The notes under the pieces were generated by a model. That model made no database searches and was not told the DNA's origin. It saw only the letters and a program-made list of their open reading frames with translations. The position numbers and the translations under genes were made by a program. Positions 8,579 to 17,614 of a stretch of DNA of 64,000 nt are shown here, piece by piece. The DNA comes from Hyphomicrobiaceae bacterium (GTDB lineage Bacteria; Pseudomonadota; Alphaproteobacteria; Rhizobiales; Xanthobacteraceae). The stretch is taken from positions 1-64,000 of the forward strand of contig JAJPJB010000026.1 of assembly GCA_021324465.1 (NCBI GenBank), in the 5' to 3' direction. Position 1 is the first letter of the stretch. Every line of letters begins with the position of its first letter.

Positions 8579-9634
8579 ATGAAAGTGCTTTACAAGGCGC
8601 ATATCGCAACCTTTGGCGCGGCAATCAACGTGGCGGCAGGCGCGGTCAGCAAAGTCGCGGTGATCCAGGTCAAGCGCGGCATCGGCGATGTCATCTGGCA
8701 TCTGCCGTTCATCCAGGCCATCGCCGCGGTTTCGCCGGGGCGTCAGGTCACCTTTCTGGCGCCGCCGTCGAGCTGCGCCGAGGAATTGCTGGCGGCGGAG
8801 CCGGCCGTCGCCGAGACCATCTATTTCGAGCATTCCGGTTCCGAGCTGCAGCGCGGGCTCAATCTGCTTCGCCTGGTGGCGCTGTTGCGCTGGCAGCGCT
8901 TCGCCAAAGTGTGGATCCTTGACCGCACCATACGCCCCGCGCTCGCGGCGCTGCTGGCTGGCATTCCGCAGCGCATCGGTCTTGGACTCGGCGCCCAAAG
9001 ACTCTTCATCACCAATTCCGGCATCGATCGCGGCCATTTTCACGACCAGCCGGTCGAGTGGCTCACGGCGCTGATGGCGGCAATGAACGTGCCGCTCGCG
9101 TCAACCGAGCCAAACCTGCATCTGCCGCCGCAAACGCTTGCGGCGATCGCCGAGAAATTCAGGGGCGCGCCGCGGCCGTGGATCGCGCTCGGCATCGGCG
9201 CTTCGCATCCCGACAAGGATTGGCCCGACACGCATTGGGCGGAATTTCTGGCAGGCTTGCGCCAGCGCATCTGCGGCACGGCGTTTCTGGTCGGTGGCAG
9301 CATGAACCGGGGGCGCGCCGAAAAATTCATCGCGCTGAGCTCCGGCGCCCGCGTTGTCAATGCCTGCGATCTTGCGCTTCCCGACGCCGCGGCGCTGTTG
9401 CGCCACGCCGATCTCTTCATTGGTCCAAGCTCCGCACCGATGAATCTCGCCCTCGCCGGCGGCACCGAGGCTTTTGGTTTGTTCGGCTCGACGCCGGTGC
9501 TGCGCTATTCCAAGCGCATCCATGCCATCGTGCCGCCGGGCGGATCAGCGCCGGACGGCATGGCGCGGATCTCGCCGGCGCAGGCGCTCGAAGAAATCGC
9601 GCCCTATCTCGCGCGTGAGAAGGCGCGAATGTGA
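8579..9634 (+). CDS. Glycosyltransferase family 9 (heptosyltransferase-like)
   Basis: A protein of about 351 residues of the GT9/ADP-heptose:LPS heptosyltransferase family. [20 protein letters not shown] near the start is the family's N-terminal nucleotide-fold motif, [14 protein letters not shown] begins the C-terminal Rossmann domain, and [18 protein letters not shown] is the donor-binding loop (usual form: GpDSGpmHLAaA). The usual Asp-Ser-Gly is replaced by Pro-Ser-Ser, so donor choice may differ. The frame is open far upstream, but the coding start is most likely ATG 8579, the first Met before the conserved strand; no good ribosome-binding site is visible, so it could begin up to about 20 codons later. 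Its role would be in envelope polysaccharide. Confidence 0.8.
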   Translation: MKVLYKAHIATFGAAINVAAGAVSKVAVIQVKRGIGDVIWHLPFIQAIAAVSPGRQVTFLAPPSSCAEELLAAEPAVAETIYFEHSGSELQRGLNLLRLVALLRWQRFAKVWILDRTIRPALAALLAGIPQRIGLGLGAQRLFITNSGIDRGHFHDQPVEWLTALMAAMNVPLASTEPNLHLPPQTLAAIAEKFRGAPRPWIALGIGASHPDKDWPDTHWAEFLAGLRQRICGTAFLVGGSMNRGRAEKFIALSSGARVVNACDLALPDAAALLRHADLFIGPSSAPMNLALAGGTEAFGLFGSTPVLRYSKRIHAIVPPGGSAPDGMARISPAQALEEIAPYLAREKARM

Positions 9635-9863
9635 TGGCTCCGCTCGTGCCCGGGCAAGCGCGCAAAAGGAGGCAACCCAATGCCGGATTCCCCTGCGCGC
9701 CAATAAGCGAAAGAGCCCCGCGCATTTAGCACGCTGCAAATGCCCTGCTTCTGCAGTCGGTCCGCCGGCCCGAAGCCGCGGCACCGCCTGTCATCGGCCC
9801 CACTGCCCCGCAAGCGATGAGTGACCCAGGGACGATGCGTGTGAAAGCGGGCTCCTTGTTCCC

Positions 9864-10373
9864 TCACATGATATCGGCCGCCACCTGCATCTTGACAATC
9901 CGGTCCGGATTGGCTGGCGGCTCGCCGCGCTTGAGCTTGTCGACCACGTCCATCCCGCTCACCACTTCGCCGACCACCGTGTACTGGCCGTTGAGGAAGG
10001 AGCCCTCGTCGAACATGATGAAGAACTGGCTGTTGGCCGAATGCGGATTGGAGGTCCGTGCCATGCCGACGGTGCCGCGCAGATAGGGCACATCGGAGAA
10101 CTCGGCTTTCAGATCCGGATATTGCGACCCGCCGGTGCCGTTGCCGTATTTGCCGTCACCGGTCTGCGCCATAAAACCTTCGATGACGCGGTGAAAGGGC
10201 ACGTCGTCATAAAACTGCTCACGCGCGAGGAGCTTCAGCCGCTCGGCGTGCTCCGGCGCGACATCGTTACGCAATTTGATAACGATGCGGCCCGGCGTGG
10301 CGTCGAGCACCAATGTGTTTTCGGGATCGGCGCCTGGCGGCAGCCTGAGGGAAGCGCTCTTTGGTTCGGCCAT
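9864..10373 (-). CDS. Peptidyl-prolyl cis-trans isomerase, cyclophilin type, cytoplasmic
   Basis: A 169-residue cyclophilin without a signal peptide. VPFHRVIEGFMAQTGD carries the catalytic Arg, and NPHSANSQFFIMF, FLNGQYTVVGEV and the GDGKYGNGTGG loop are typical. It catalyses Xaa-Pro isomerisation in protein folding. It lies 28 bases downstream of the exported paralogue on the same strand, a tandem cyclophilin arrangement that follows coaD in many rhizobial genomes. Confidence 0.93.
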   Translation of the reverse strand: MAEPKSASLRLPPGADPENTLVLDATPGRIVIKLRNDVAPEHAERLKLLAREQFYDDVPFHRVIEGFMAQTGDGKYGNGTGGSQYPDLKAEFSDVPYLRGTVGMARTSNPHSANSQFFIMFDEGSFLNGQYTVVGEVVSGMDVVDKLKRGEPPANPDRIVKMQVAADIM

Positions 10374-10401
10374 CGTGCTGTTCTCCTGTTGCCGCGTCGA
10401 A

Positions 10402-11037
10402 CTACGGCGCGATCGTTGCCGACTTGATGTAGTCGAGCTTCGGAAAGGACGACATCAGATAAGCATTACCTTCGCTTTGGATGCGGCCTTGCTCGGGGCC
10501 GTTGCCTGACGGCGCGCCTTCGCCATAGCCGCCATAGAGCGCATCAACGGCGCTCATGCCGGATATCACCTGCCCGAACGGCGCGAAACCGTTTTGATCG
10601 AGTCGCGAATTGTCGGCGTAATTGATGAAGACCTGGGTGGTGCGGGTGTTAGGGCCCGCGGTCGCAAAGGTGATCAAGCCGCGGATATTGCTCTTGGTGA
10701 CCGGATCGTCATTGATGCGCGCAGTACGCCATTTCGCCGAGATCGCGGGATCGGCATTAATGCCGAATTGCACCATGAAGCCCGGAATCACGCGGAAGAA
10801 GCGGCCCTGGTCATAGAATCCGTTCTTCACCAGATTATAAAACCGATCGGCACCGAGCGGCGCCCAGTCGCGATGAACTTCGACGACAAAGGGTCCCTTG
10901 CTGGTGTCAAATTTCACTTTGTAGGTCGCGGGCGCCTGCTCGCGCAGCGCCGTCGGATTGGTGAGCGCGGATTTGCCTTGAGCAAAGGCGGCAGGCGCAA
11001 TCGTCAAAGCAAGCAGCAGGGCAGCAAGGCGGATCAT
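10402..11037 (-). CDS. Peptidyl-prolyl cis-trans isomerase, cyclophilin type, exported
   Basis: A 211-residue cyclophilin with a clear Sec signal (MIRLAALLLALTIAPAAFA, cleavage after AFA). FFRVIPGFMVQFG contains the catalytic Arg, and TTQVFINYADNSRLDQNGFAPFGQV is the substrate groove. The Gln-Gly loop of standard cyclophilins is lengthened by a KWRTARINDD insertion, as in periplasmic relatives that appear as the second gene in rhizobial coaD-ppi-ppi clusters. Expected to work as a periplasmic foldase. It is followed by the cytoplasmic paralogue. Confidence 0.92.
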   Translation of the reverse strand: MIRLAALLLALTIAPAAFAQGKSALTNPTALREQAPATYKVKFDTSKGPFVVEVHRDWAPLGADRFYNLVKNGFYDQGRFFRVIPGFMVQFGINADPAISAKWRTARINDDPVTKSNIRGLITFATAGPNTRTTQVFINYADNSRLDQNGFAPFGQVISGMSAVDALYGGYGEGAPSGNGPEQGRIQSEGNAYLMSSFPKLDYIKSATIAP

Positions 11038-11078
11038 TTTGTCTCCCGGAGAATTTGTCGGGTCAGATTGGCTTTTGG

Positions 11079-11597
11079 TCAGATTTTGTTTTCGCTTTTG
11101 GCGAATTTCTTCCTCAGCCGCGCGGCGACCTCCGCCGGCACAAAAGCCGAGACGTCGCCACCCATGCTGGCAATCTGACGCACCAAAGTGGCGGTGATCG
11201 GGCGAACCTCCGGCGAGGCCGGTAAGAACACTGTCTGGACGCGCGGCGCCATGGCCGCGTTCATGCCCGCCATCTGCATCTCATAATCAAAGTCGGCAGC
11301 GTCACGCACGCCCCGGATAAGAATGGTCGCGCCTTCGCGCTGCGCCACCGCGACCACCAGATCGGCGAAGGTGACGCAGGCGATCTCACAGCCTGCTTTC
11401 TTGGCGAGCGGCTGGCAAATGGCAACCAGCATTGCGAGCCGCTCCTCAGGCGAGAACAAAGGCGTCTTGCCGGGATGCACGCCGACAGCCAACACCAGCT
11501 TGTCGGCGAGCCGCATCGCGTTTTCGAGCACGTCGAGATGGCCGTTGGTGATGGGATCGAATGATCCGGCAAACAGAGCAATGCGCGGCGAGGTCAT
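11079..11597 (-). CDS. coaD: Phosphopantetheine adenylyltransferase
   Basis: A 172-residue nucleotidyltransferase catalysing the fourth step of CoA synthesis, ATP + 4'-phosphopantetheine to dephospho-CoA. [15 protein letters not shown] carries the TxGH nucleotide-binding motif, and [20 protein letters not shown] and [19 protein letters not shown] are the substrate and ISxTxVR-like motifs (here ITATLVR). Length and start are normal. First gene of a coaD-ppi-ppi series on the minus strand (41 bases to the next gene). Confidence 0.95.
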   Translation of the reverse strand: MTSPRIALFAGSFDPITNGHLDVLENAMRLADKLVLAVGVHPGKTPLFSPEERLAMLVAICQPLAKKAGCEIACVTFADLVVAVAQREGATILIRGVRDAADFDYEMQMAGMNAAMAPRVQTVFLPASPEVRPITATLVRQIASMGGDVSAFVPAEVAARLRKKFAKSENKI

Positions 11598-11933
11598 AAG
11601 GCTATCCGGACAACAGGGTGGAGCGCAAAGGCTTGCGCGGTCTAGCCCGCGTGCACGTCAGCCGCAAGCGCGTATCCCGGGCTCAGGGAGGCCGCCATTC
11701 CGCCAAATTCGGCATCGTTGGCGGCGGCCACGGGGGCGAAGGACCGATAAATTGCGTTATCTCTCAATCAGTTGAGCTTAAGCCCATGGTTGTGACGGCC
11801 GTCACGGAACTTTTGGTTCATCGGGACGAAACTGAAAGCAGAAAACGAGACTGCAGGCAGAAAAGAAGCAGCCGGATTGTCGCAACCCGCTGCGTCCGAA
11901 CGTCCTTCAGGTTGCGGCACAGGGGATGGTGTT
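11598..11933. other. Intergenic stretch between coaD and the next plus-strand gene
   Basis: 336 bases without a supported gene. It holds the divergent upstream regions of coaD and of the small exported protein at 11934, and a near-perfect TGTGA-N6-TCAC palindrome listed separately. A long plus-strand frame through it (11618-12304) is in a different phase from the supported gene and has no domain. Confidence 0.4.
11791..11806. promoter_or_regulatory. CRP/FNR-type palindrome
   Basis: TGTGACGGCCGTCACG contains a perfect 14-bp palindrome (11792-11805) and matches TGTGA-N6-TCACA, the consensus of CRP/FNR-family regulators, at nine of ten informative positions. It lies about 130 bases upstream of the start at 11934 and 190 bases upstream of coaD. 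The regulator and the regulated gene are inferred, not shown. Confidence 0.4.
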
Positions 11934-12203
11934 ATGATCAAGACGCTTTACGCCATAACGATCGCCGCGACCGCGGCTGGATGTTTTGTGGCGTTCCCAA
12001 GTCTGTCCGAGCAGGTGCATGCGAGTCCACCGGCGATCGGCGCCAAGGGCGATCGTGCCGATATGCGTCCGCTCGGAACCGATTGCGGTCAGTACGCGTG
12101 GCCTTATTTCGAGGCAGCTTGTTTGCGCGATGCGCGCAGCCCGCTGAAACAGCCCCGCGACGTGCGTTTCGTGTTTGCCGACCGGTTCCCGAATTCCAAG
12201 TAG
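11934..12203 (+). CDS. Small exported protein with a paired-Cys core
   Basis: An 89-residue protein. Residues 4-20 are hydrophobic (LYAITIAATAAGCFVAF), forming a signal peptide or anchor, and the mature part has a short conserved-looking motif, CGQYAWPYFEAACLRD, with two cysteines. Short exported proteins with a CxxxxWPYxExxCLRD motif are common in Bradyrhizobium-like genomes, without known function. The ATG at 11934 is chosen because an AGGGGATG-type site lies before it and the signal peptide begins there; the upstream in-frame ATG at 11877 would put 19 polar residues before the signal. Confidence 0.7.
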   Translation: MIKTLYAITIAATAAGCFVAFPSLSEQVHASPPAIGAKGDRADMRPLGTDCGQYAWPYFEAACLRDARSPLKQPRDVRFVFADRFPNSK

Positions 12204-12359
12204 GAATTCCGCGCAGCGCCTCCGGGTCATTCGCGCCCACGCTGGCAGGTTTGACACGCAAGCTTGGCGGAAGGCGCTGTCCCACCCTTCCACCAAATCC
12301 CTGATTGCCGCATGATCTCGCAACAGCCACCGCGCGCGGCGCCGAAACGGGAGGAGATC

Positions 12360-13349
12360 ATGATGAGCGGATCGGTCGTCCGTCGCCTTCTGCTGGGCCT
12401 GGTCCTCGCCGCGCTGTGCTGTTCGGCAGTGGATGCGCAAACCGCGCCTGAGGCTGGCTATCCCAGCCGGCCGATCCGCCTCATTGTGCCTTATACGGCC
12501 GGCGGACCAACCGATGTGATGGGCCGGCTGATGGCGCAGGTGCTGTCGAACGCGCTCGGCCAGCAGTCCTATGTCGAGAACCGGCCTGGCGCGGGCTCGA
12601 CGCTCGGCGGCAGGATCGCGGCGACCGCTGAACCGGACGGCTATACATTGCTTGTGGCGACCGCCGCTACGCTTGCGATCGGGCCGCAGCTCTATCCCGA
12701 TGCCGGGCTCGATCCGAAAGTCTTTGTGCCGATCGCCGCCTTCGCCACGGTGCCCTATTTCATGATCGCCGGACCAAAGACGCCGGCGGGTACGGTGGCG
12801 GAGGTGATCGCCTATGCCAAGACGCATCCGGGCAAGCTCACCTTTGGCGTCCCCAATGGCGCGCCGCCGCATATGTTGGCGGCCTGGTTCAAGAACCTGA
12901 CGGCGACGGACATTCTGATCGTCACCTACAAAGGCGGCGCCGACGATCTCGCCGATCTGATCGGCGGTCACATCGATCTTGCGATCGAAACCTCGTCGGT
13001 CGTTCTGCCGCGTCTCGCCGACGGCTCGGTACGCGCGCTCGCCACCGCTTCGCCCGCGCGTCTGCCCGAGGCGCCAAGGGTGCCGACCCTGATCGAAAGC
13101 GGCGTGCCGGACTTTCTCGCCTTGTCCTGGACGGGCCTTGTTGGTCCGCCCGGCACGCCGCAGACCGTGGTCGAGAAAGTCAACGCCGCCATCAATGCGG
13201 GGCTGGATTCGCCCGATCTGAAATCCAAGCTCAAGGCGCTCGGCGCGCAGGGCCGTCCCGGCACGCCCACCGATTTCGCCAATTTCATCGCCGGCGAAGT
13301 GCCGAAATGGACCCAAATGGTGAAGCTCTCAGGGCTTCACGGCGAGTAA
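12360..13349 (+). CDS. Bug/TctC-family solute-binding protein
   Basis: A 329-residue exported binding protein of the Bug (Bordetella uptake gene) / TctC family that delivers carboxylates and related solutes to tripartite TctAB transporters. The signal peptide ends at VDAQ, followed by YPSRPIRLIVPYTAGGPTDVMGR (the typical mature start), ENRPGAGSTLGG, PDGYTLL and VTYKGGADDLADLIGGHID. A GGGAGGAG ribosome-binding site fixes the start at ATG 12360 or the adjacent 12363. No TctA/TctB membrane genes are near, so it is an orphan, as most Bug proteins are. A second Bug gene is convergent with it. Confidence 0.92.
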   Translation: MMSGSVVRRLLLGLVLAALCCSAVDAQTAPEAGYPSRPIRLIVPYTAGGPTDVMGRLMAQVLSNALGQQSYVENRPGAGSTLGGRIAATAEPDGYTLLVATAATLAIGPQLYPDAGLDPKVFVPIAAFATVPYFMIAGPKTPAGTVAEVIAYAKTHPGKLTFGVPNGAPPHMLAAWFKNLTATDILIVTYKGGADDLADLIGGHIDLAIETSSVVLPRLADGSVRALATASPARLPEAPRVPTLIESGVPDFLALSWTGLVGPPGTPQTVVEKVNAAINAGLDSPDLKSKLKALGAQGRPGTPTDFANFIAGEVPKWTQMVKLSGLHGE

Positions 13350-13413
13350 GCAGCTTCACGGCGAGCAAATATTTGTCATTGTTGTGCAGGTTCGTGCGCA
13401 ACGACATGTTGCT

Positions 13414-14406
13414 TCATTGCGCGGTGCGATCCAGGCCGAGCGATCTGACTATCGGCGACCAGCGCGCGAGCTCCGCTTTCATCGTCTCGGTGAAATCGGC
13501 CGGGGTGCCGCCGAGGGGATCGACGCTGACCTTGGCGAGTGCGGCGGTGAAGTCGGGCCTCTTGAGGCCCTGATTGATCGCACCGTTGAGCTTGCTAATG
13601 ACCGGCGGCGGCGCATGCGCGGGCGCGAGCAGGCCGGTCCAGGCTACCGTGACGAAATTCGGAAAGCCGCTCTCGATCATGGTCGGCACGTCCGGCAACT
13701 GCGCGATGCGCTTCTGCGCAGTGACCGCGAGCGCGCGCAGCTTGCCGGCTTGAATGAGCGGCAACAAGACGCTGCTGCTCTCAAACGTCATCTGGACGTT
13801 GCCGGCGAGAAGATCAGTGATCGACGGGCCGCCGCCCTTGTAGGGCACGTGCACGATGTCGATGCCGGCGCGCGCCTTGAACAATTCTCCGATCAGATGC
13901 GGCAGGACGCCGATGCCGCCGGAGGAGAAGTTGACCTTGCCCGGATTGGCTTTGGCATAGGCGATAAGCTCGGCCACGGACTTTGCCGGCACCGCGGGAT
14001 TGACGACCAATATGCTCGGGCTTTGACCGACCAGCGCCACCGGATCGAAGCTCCGCAGCGGATCGTAGCCGGCATCGGGGTGCAAAAGCGGCGCGATGAT
14101 CAGCCCGCTCGCCGCGGAATAAAGCAAGGTATAGCCGTCCGGCGTCGCGGCAGCGGCGTCCCTCGAGCCGATCGTATTGCCGGCGCCGGCCCGGTTCTCG
14201 ACGACAAAGGCCTGGCCGAGCGCGTTCTGCAGGTAGTTGGCGGTGATGCGGCCGACGACATCGACCGGACCACCCGGCGGCGTCGGCACGATCACTTTGA
14301 CGGGCCGGCTTGGATAATGCTGCGCCTCCGCGGTACCCAAAGCTGCCAAGACCATGCCGATCGCCGACAGCTTCCACGCGATCCGCAATGCGCTCCCCCA
14401 AACCAT
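13414..14406 (-). CDS. Bug/TctC-family solute-binding protein, second copy
   Basis: A 330-residue paralogue of the preceding gene, on the opposite strand and convergent (64 bases between the stops). Signal peptide up to GTAEAQ, then HYPSRPVKVIVPTPPGGPVDVVGR, ENRAGAGNTIGSRDAAAATPDGYTLL and VPYKGGGPSITDLLAGNVQM. The two proteins share the family's layout but differ widely in detail, so they were not produced by a very recent duplication. ATG 14406 is preceded by GGGAG; the GTG five codons upstream has poor spacing. The ligand is not predictable. Confidence 0.92.
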   Translation of the reverse strand: MVWGSALRIAWKLSAIGMVLAALGTAEAQHYPSRPVKVIVPTPPGGPVDVVGRITANYLQNALGQAFVVENRAGAGNTIGSRDAAAATPDGYTLLYSAASGLIIAPLLHPDAGYDPLRSFDPVALVGQSPSILVVNPAVPAKSVAELIAYAKANPGKVNFSSGGIGVLPHLIGELFKARAGIDIVHVPYKGGGPSITDLLAGNVQMTFESSSVLLPLIQAGKLRALAVTAQKRIAQLPDVPTMIESGFPNFVTVAWTGLLAPAHAPPPVISKLNGAINQGLKRPDFTAALAKVSVDPLGGTPADFTETMKAELARWSPIVRSLGLDRTAQ

Positions 14407-14648
14407 GGCGCGCTCCCTCACCTCTTCGCTTCTTCTTATCGCTGCCTTCGCCGGCAGATTTGGCGCGCCAATCTAGCCGACGAACTGCCAGATGGCAGCA
14501 ATGAAGCTGCAATTTTATGCGGTTTCTCCGACACTCCTAGCCGTGGAATAGCCGCTAATTGCGACCTCTGGTTTAACCGCTAAGTAGTTTCCCCTGGATA
14601 GCTTGCGCGCGACCCGCCAATACCGGCGTCATTAAGCAGGAGCAAATA

Positions 14649-14819
14649 ATGGGTGTCGGCAGCATGATCCGTGAGTTTTTTCGCGACCAAAGTGCCGCGA
14701 CGGCGATCGAATATGGACTGATCGCGGCCGGGATCTCGGTGGCTATCATTGCGGTGGTGAACGGGCTGGGCACTCAGCTCAATTCCACTTTCAGCAGCAT
14801 TTCGTCGCAACTCAAATAG
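14649..14819 (+). CDS. Flp/Fap-type pilin
   Basis: A 56-residue Flp pilin precursor or Flp-like protein. FFRDQSAATAIEYGLIAAGI is the typical Flp signature (Asp-rich leader end, then the conserved Ala-x-Ala-Ile-Glu-Tyr-Gly-Leu core), followed by a hydrophobic stretch up to VVNGLG and a Ser-rich tail ending SSQLK. AGGAG at 14638-14642 is the ribosome-binding site, and a strong terminator follows, so it is a one-gene unit. No cpa/tad assembly genes (prepilin peptidase, TadA ATPase, secretin) are in the window; they must be elsewhere if the pilin is assembled. Confidence 0.88.
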   Translation: MGVGSMIREFFRDQSAATAIEYGLIAAGISVAIIAVVNGLGTQLNSTFSSISSQLK

Positions 14820-14848
14820 CCACTACTCTGAGCACTGTGGCACTGGGC

Positions 14849-14880
14849 AAAGGAGCGCTGAGGAGCGCTCCTTTTCTTTT
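14849..14880 (+). terminator. Strong intrinsic terminator after the pilin gene
   Basis: A perfect 11-bp inverted repeat, AAAGGAGCGCT (14849-14859) and AGCGCTCCTTT (14864-14874), with a GAGG loop, is followed by TTTCTTTTT-like sequence. It begins 30 bases after the pilin stop. Confidence 0.9.
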
Positions 14881-15127
14881 TCGCCATTTCCTTTCGCCCC
14901 CTTGCGTTTCGCCCATTCCTTTTTCCCCTCGTGCATTGCCCAAGCAGCCTTAGGCCCGCTTGCCGCTGACCGGCTTGAGAACCTGTGGTATGCGGGAGCC
15001 AATAGAACGCCGAACACATCTTGCGGCGACATCCCATTGCGACATCTTGCGGCGGCGGAGGATTTCGCAAATGGACAGCAAAGGCCCGCGCATCTAAGAA
15101 TCTTCCGTAAGATCAAGGCCGTTAGCT

Positions 15128-15769
15128 ATGATCCTCCTGATCGACAATTACGACAGCTTCACCTTCAACCTGGTGCACTATCTGGGCGAACTGGGCGCCG
15201 AGGTCGTCGTCCATCGCAACGACAAGCTGACTGCCCGCGCCGCCATCGCCGCTGAGCCCGACGCCATCGTGCTTTCGCCGGGGCCGTGCACGCCCAGGGA
15301 AGCCGGCATCTGTCTCGATCTGATCAAGGTCGCGGCGCCGACCATCCCGATCCTCGGCGTCTGTCTCGGCCACCAGGCCATCGGCGAGGCGTTCGGCGGC
15401 AAAGTAGTGCGCGCACCGGTCCTGGTGCACGGCAAGCTGTCGGAGATTCGCCACAACGGCCAGGGCATTTTCCGCGGCATCAACGGTCCGTTTAAGGCAA
15501 CGCGCTATCATTCGCTGGTCGTGGAGCGGGCAAGCCTGCCGCGCGAACTCACCCTCACTGCCGAAACCAGCGACGGACTGATCATGGGGCTTTCCCATGC
15601 GAAGCTGCCGATGCATGGCGTGCAGTTTCATCCCGAGAGCATTGCGTCCGACCACGGTCATCTGATCCTGAAGAACTTTCTCGAAATCGCCGCGGCCTGG
15701 AACGCTTCGACCGGGCGGCGCGGCGCGGCAAAACCCACCGCGCGGCGGGCGCGCGCGCTTGTCGACTGA
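15128..15769 (+). CDS. trpG: Anthranilate synthase component II (glutamine amidotransferase)
   Basis: A 213-residue class I glutamine amidotransferase that gives ammonia to TrpE (and perhaps PabB) for anthranilate synthesis. [19 protein letters not shown] is the typical start, GVCLGHQ carries the nucleophilic Cys, and [10 protein letters not shown] carries the catalytic His with the downstream Glu. The C-terminus has a basic Ala/Arg-rich extension (about 20 residues after the last family motif). It opens trpG-trpD-trpC-moaC; trpE is not in this window, although it may lie elsewhere on the chromosome. Confidence 0.95.
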   Translation: MILLIDNYDSFTFNLVHYLGELGAEVVVHRNDKLTARAAIAAEPDAIVLSPGPCTPREAGICLDLIKVAAPTIPILGVCLGHQAIGEAFGGKVVRAPVLVHGKLSEIRHNGQGIFRGINGPFKATRYHSLVVERASLPRELTLTAETSDGLIMGLSHAKLPMHGVQFHPESIASDHGHLILKNFLEIAAAWNASTGRRGAAKPTARRARALVD

Positions 15770-15782
15770 AGGATCTTGCACC

Positions 15783-16802
15783 GTGACCGTGGAGTTCAGG
15801 GGGCTCATCGGCAAAGTCGCGACCGGCGCCGCGCTTACCCGCGAGGAATCGGCCGCCGCCTTCGAGCAGATGATGGCTGGCGAAGCGACGCCCTCCCAAA
15901 TGGGCGCTCTTCTCATGGGCTTGCGCGTGCGCGGCGAGACGGTGGATGAGATCACCGGCGCGGTCACCGCGATGCGCAGCAAGATGGTACGCGTGAATGC
16001 GCCGCCCGATGCCATCGATGTGGTCGGCACCGGCGGCGACGCGTCGGGCTCGTTCAATATTTCGACCTGCGCCGCGTTGATCGTGGCCGGCGCCGGCGTG
16101 CCGGTTGCCAAACACGGCAATCGCGCATTGTCATCGCGCTCGGGCGCGGCTGATGTGCTGGCGGCGCTCGGCGTCAATATCGATCTCAATCCGGAGCAGA
16201 TCGGCCGCTGCATCCGCGAGGCCGGCATCGGCTTCATGTTCGCGCCGGCGCATCACCCGGCGACCAAGAATGTCGCCGCGACGCGTGTCGAGCTCGGCAC
16301 CCGCACCATTTTCAATTTGCTCGGTCCCCTGTCCAATCCCGCCGGCGTGCGTCGGCAAATGATCGGCGTGTTCTCAAAGCATTGGACCGAGCCCTTGGCG
16401 CTGGTTCTGAAGAATCTCGGCGCCGAAAGCGTATGGGTGGTGCATGGTTCCGACGGGCTCGACGAAATCACCACGTCTGGGCCGACAAGCGTGAGCGCGC
16501 TGGAAGCGGGCGTGGTTCGCAGTTTTGAGATTTCGCCCGAGCAGGTCGGCCTGCCGCGCGCAAAGCCCGAGGCGCTGCGCGGCGGCGATGCCGCGACCAA
16601 CGCGGCCGCCTTGCAGGAGGTGCTTGAGGGCAAGAAAACGCCCTATCGCGACGTCGCTTTGCTCAATGCCGCGGCGGCTTTGGTGGTTGCCGGCAAAGCC
16701 AAAAATCTCGCGGCGGGCCTTGAACTCGCCGCTCAATCGGTTGATTCCGGTGAGGCTGAAGGACGCCTCGACCGGCTGATCGTGGTTTCCAATGATGGCT
16801 GA
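15783..16802 (+). CDS. trpD: Anthranilate phosphoribosyltransferase
   Basis: A 339-residue enzyme joining anthranilate and [21 protein letters not shown] is the PRPP-binding loop with [21 protein letters not shown] is the second conserved segment, and [15 protein letters not shown] carries the Mg-binding acidic residues. The start is taken as GTG 15783, 9-10 bases after GAAGGA; the in-frame TTG at 15759 overlaps trpG. The stop overlaps the trpC start, indicating translational coupling. Confidence 0.95.
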   Translation: MTVEFRGLIGKVATGAALTREESAAAFEQMMAGEATPSQMGALLMGLRVRGETVDEITGAVTAMRSKMVRVNAPPDAIDVVGTGGDASGSFNISTCAALIVAGAGVPVAKHGNRALSSRSGAADVLAALGVNIDLNPEQIGRCIREAGIGFMFAPAHHPATKNVAATRVELGTRTIFNLLGPLSNPAGVRRQMIGVFSKHWTEPLALVLKNLGAESVWVVHGSDGLDEITTSGPTSVSALEAGVVRSFEISPEQVGLPRAKPEALRGGDAATNAAALQEVLEGKKTPYRDVALLNAAAALVVAGKAKNLAAGLELAAQSVDSGEAEGRLDRLIVVSNDG

Positions 16803-17610
16803 TATTTTGCAGAAGATTGAGGCCTATAAGCGCGAAGAGATCGCCGCCGCCAAGCGCGCGCATCCGCTTGCCGCTCTCGAGCGCGAGGCCCAGGCGGCCC
16901 CGGCGCCGCGCGGCTTTGCGCAAGCCATCGAGCGGCGCCTTGCCGCCGGCGCCTTTGCGCTGATCGCGGAAGTAAAGAAAGCGAGCCCGTCCAAGGGCCT
17001 GATCCGCGCAGACTTCGATCCGGCCGCCTTGGCTCAGGCTTATCAAGCCGGAGGCGCGACTTGCCTTTCGGTTTTGACCGACGGACCGTCATTTCAAGGT
17101 AGTCTCGACGATCTCCGCCGCGCGCGGGCTGCGGTGGCGCTGCCTGCTTTGCGCAAAGATTTCATGTACGACACCTATCAGGTGACCGAAGCGCGCGCCT
17201 GTGGCGCCGACTGCATCCTCATCATCATGGCAGCGGTCGGTGACAGCTGCGCTGCCGAACTGGAAGCGGCAGCCGCGGCGGTAGGCATGGACGCGCTGGT
17301 GGAAGTGCATGATGAGCAAGAATTGGAGCGAGCGCTGCGCCTCAAATCAAAGCTCATCGGCATCAATAATCGCGATCTGAAAACTTTTGCGACCTCGCTT
17401 TCGACCTGCGAGCGTCTGGCCCGGCTCGTGCCCCCCGATCGCATCATTATCGGCGAAAGCGGCATATTCACGCCGGCCGACCTGGCGCGGCTCGCCGGAG
17501 CGAACATCTCGGCCTTCCTGGTCGGTGAGAGCCTGATGCGGCAGAACGATGTCGCGGCAGCAACCCGCGCTTTGCTGGCCCCTCAGGCCGCCTTCGCCGC
17601 GGCGCGGTAG
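16795..17610 (+). CDS. trpC: Indole-3-glycerol-phosphate synthase
   Basis: A 271-residue TIM-barrel enzyme closing the indole ring. [21 protein letters not shown] carries the catalytic Lys and substrate-binding Ser/Pro, [15 protein letters not shown] and [11 protein letters not shown] the second Lys, [10 protein letters not shown] the third conserved segment, and IGESGI.TPAD the phosphate-binding site. The start is the second ATG (16795); the first is three bases upstream. It overlaps the end of trpD by eight bases and precedes moaC by four. Confidence 0.95.
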   Translation: MADILQKIEAYKREEIAAAKRAHPLAALEREAQAAPAPRGFAQAIERRLAAGAFALIAEVKKASPSKGLIRADFDPAALAQAYQAGGATCLSVLTDGPSFQGSLDDLRRARAAVALPALRKDFMYDTYQVTEARACGADCILIIMAAVGDSCAAELEAAAAAVGMDALVEVHDEQELERALRLKSKLIGINNRDLKTFATSLSTCERLARLVPPDRIIIGESGIFTPADLARLAGANISAFLVGESLMRQNDVAAATRALLAPQAAFAAAR

Positions 17611-17614
17611 TCGC

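Noticed and set aside
11907-13316. 469-codon minus-strand frame opposite the first Bug gene
   Set aside because: No domain or signal; composition is that of an antisense shadow of a high-GC gene whose plus-strand product is a clear Bug protein.
13384-14583. 399-codon plus-strand frame opposite the second Bug gene
   Set aside because: Antisense shadow; the minus strand gives a complete signal peptide and Bug domain.
14774-15070. Minus-strand frame rich in Lys/Gly/Glu between the pilin and trpG
   Set aside because: It arises from short near-repeats (GGAATGGGCGAAA-like) and runs through the pilin terminator; no family resemblance.
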